Shown here: positions 4,351-5,621 of the stretch, piece by piece
Layout: the number at the start of each line of letters is the position of its first letter
How positions within the stretch are numbered: the first letter of the stretch is position 1
Origin: Anaerolineales bacterium
GTDB lineage: Bacteria > Chloroflexota > Anaerolineae > Anaerolineales > UBA6663
Assembly: GCA_017999235.1 (NCBI GenBank)
Contig: JAGOBN010000313.1
Coordinates: 1-5,621 of the forward strand
Reading direction: 5' to 3'
DNA length: 5,621 bases
The notes under the pieces: generated by a model
Databases searched by the model: none
What the model saw: only the letters and a program-made list of their open reading frames with translations
What the model was told of the DNA's origin: nothing
Made by a program: the position numbers and the translations under genes

Positions 4351-5621
4351 TCACTCCGTTTTGGGCAGCGGCCGCGGCCGGGTGAGCACTTCCGGGCGCA
4401 AAATATCGTCCAACTGCGCCTGAGTCAACAGCCCCTGCTCCAGCGCCAGCTCCGCCACGCCCCGCCCGGTGGCGTACGCCTCTTTAGCAATCGCCGTGGC
4501 GTGCTCATAGCCGATGTACGGGTTCAGCGCCGTCACGATTCCAATCGAGTTCTCCACCGTCCGCCGCAGATGATCGCGGTTGGCCGTGATGCCGCGCACA
4601 CAGCGCTCGGCCAGCGTGCGGCAGCCCTGGCGCAGATGGATCAGGCTGTTGAACAGGTTGCGGGCGATGATGGGCTCGAAGGCATTGAGCTGCAGCTGGC
4701 CGGCCTCGGCCGCGAACGAGACCGTCACGTCGTTGCCGATGACCTCGAACGCGATCTGGTTGACGACCTCCGGGATGACGGGGTTGACCTTGCCGGGCAT
4801 GATGCTGGAGCCGGCCTGGGCCGCCGGCAGGTTGATCTCCCCCAGGCCGGCGCGCGGGCCGGAGGAGAGCAGGCGCAGGTCGTTGCAGGTCTTGGAGAGC
4901 TTGACGGCCACGCGCTTCAGCACCCCGGAGAGCTGCACAAAGGCGCCGGCATCCTGGGTGGCCTCCACCAGGTTGTGGGCCGTGATCAAATCAATGCCGG
5001 TGATGGCGCGCAGGCGCTGGCACACGCGCGGCGCATACTCCGGCGGCGCGTTGATGCCGGTGCCGATGGCCGTGGCCCCCAGGTTGATCTCCTGGATCAG
5101 CAGGGCGGCCTCGCGCAGGCGTTCCTCGTCCTCGCCCAGCATCACGGCATAAGTGCTAAACTCCTGGCCCAGCGTCATCGGCACCGCGTCCTGCATCTGG
5201 GTGCGCCCCATCTTCAGCACCTCCGCGAACTCGCGGGCCTTGATCTCGAACTCCAGCCGCAGCTGCGCCATCGCTTCGCGCAGACGCCGGATCTCGGCGT
5301 GCAGGGCCACCTTCACCGCCGTCGGGTAAACGTCGTTGGTGCTCTGGCTCAGGTTGACGTGCTCCAGCGGATGCAAATAGGCGTACTCGCCGCGCGCGCG
5401 GCCCAGCAGTTCCAGCGCGCGGTTGGCGATGACCTCGTTGGCGTTCATATTGGTGGAGGTGCCGGCCCCGCCCTGGATGGCGTCCACCACAAAGTGGTCG
5501 TGCAGCTTCCCGGCCCGGATCTCCTCGCAGGCCGCCACAATCGCGTCCGCGCGGGCCTGGTCGAGCAGCTTCAATTCCAAATTGGTGACGGCCGCCGCCT
5601 GCTTGACGCCGGCCAGCGCGT
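4351..5621 (-). CDS. aspA: aspartate ammonia-lyase, 5' partial
   Basis: Catalyses reversible deamination of L-aspartate to fumarate and ammonia as a cytoplasmic tetramer. The frame is open to the window edge: residues ALAGVKQAAAVTN precede the TTG codon at 5580, so that codon is internal, not a start. About 422 residues are visible; roughly 45-55 N-terminal residues are missing compared with the usual 470 or so. Superfamily motifs are present: GGAGTSTNMNANEV (about 5472-5431), SQSTND (5349-5332), GRTQMQDAVPMTLGQEF (about 5208-5158), and the flexible catalytic loop GSSIMPGKVNP (4812-4780) with the serine that acts as base. The sequence following the loop, VIPEVVNQ then AAEAGQLQLN, matches aspartase and differs from class II fumarase, which has TQCEALTM and NFELN there. 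The C-terminal TRPRPLPKTE tail is complete, with the stop at 4353-4351. The gene converges on the polysaccharide operon with 89 bp between and shows no functional link to it. Confidence 0.93.
   Translation of the reverse strand, partial: ALAGVKQAAAVTNLELKLLDQARADAIVAACEEIRAGKLHDHFVVDAIQGGAGTSTNMNANEVIANRALELLGRARGEYAYLHPLEHVNLSQSTNDVYPTAVKVALHAEIRRLREAMAQLRLEFEIKAREFAEVLKMGRTQMQDAVPMTLGQEFSTYAVMLGEDEERLREAALLIQEINLGATAIGTGINAPPEYAPRVCQRLRAITGIDLITAHNLVEATQDAGAFVQLSGVLKRVAVKLSKTCNDLRLLSSGPRAGLGEINLPAAQAGSSIMPGKVNPVIPEVVNQIAFEVIGNDVTVSFAAEAGQLQLNAFEPIIARNLFNSLIHLRQGCRTLAERCVRGITANRDHLRRTVENSIGIVTALNPYIGYEHATAIAKEAYATGRGVAELALEQGLLTQAQLDDILRPEVLTRPRPLPKTE

Noticed and set aside
3182..4354. 390-codon antisense open frame opposite the dehydratase
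   Set aside because: No family signature, begins within the aspartase stop region, and is a shadow of the intact RfbB gene.
5578..5580. TTG at 5580 as the aspartase start
   Set aside because: The frame stays open to the window edge with plausible aspartase sequence upstream, and the family needs about 50 more N-terminal residues.

Overview
The window is a GC-rich stretch of bacterial chromosome. It holds the distal part of a surface-polysaccharide operon on the + strand (1..4261), facing a convergent, 5'-truncated aspartate ammonia-lyase gene on the - strand (4351..5621). The protein styles suggest a Chloroflexota (Anaerolineae-like) bacterium, probably from a metagenome. The clues are two consecutive short Wzz-like proteins, a stand-alone CpsD/CapB-type ATPase, a long-form RmlA and its RfbB. 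This taxonomic reading rests on recognition of family style, not on a search.

Layout: (1) 2..574, C-terminal 190 residues of a Wzz/PCP-type chain-length or export-regulator protein. (2) 628..1299, a second complete and short Wzz-like membrane protein. (3) 1340..2002, a CpsD/CapB-family BY-kinase-like ATPase with an atypical P-loop and only one tyrosine, its last residue. (4) 2089..3156, long-form glucose-1-phosphate thymidylyltransferase. (5) 3233..4261, dTDP-glucose 4,6-dehydratase. (6) complement of 4351..5621, aspartate ammonia-lyase with its N-terminus beyond the window edge.

The genes fit together as follows. The two PCP-like membrane proteins and the cytoplasmic ATPase would form a polysaccharide polymerisation/export control module. 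The two nucleotide-sugar enzymes would turn glucose-1-phosphate plus dTTP into dTDP-4-keto-6-deoxyglucose, the branch point to dTDP-rhamnose and other deoxysugars. The later-step genes (rmlC, rmlD) are not here. The aspartase looks unrelated and is simply the convergent neighbour.

No new multi-gene system is evident. The least ordinary signals are in the gene junctions. Between the thymidylyltransferase and dehydratase genes there are two opposed arrays of 7-bp repeats that form a long hairpin. It separates a near-perfect Shine-Dalgarno sequence from the expected ATG and may bring the two together by folding. The convergent junction carries two hairpins with the same AGACCG/CGGTCT core. A hairpin spans the ATPase stop codon, and a palindrome lies in the thymidylyltransferase leader. 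All intergenic gaps are under 100 bp. I see no tRNA, rRNA, CRISPR array or transposase.
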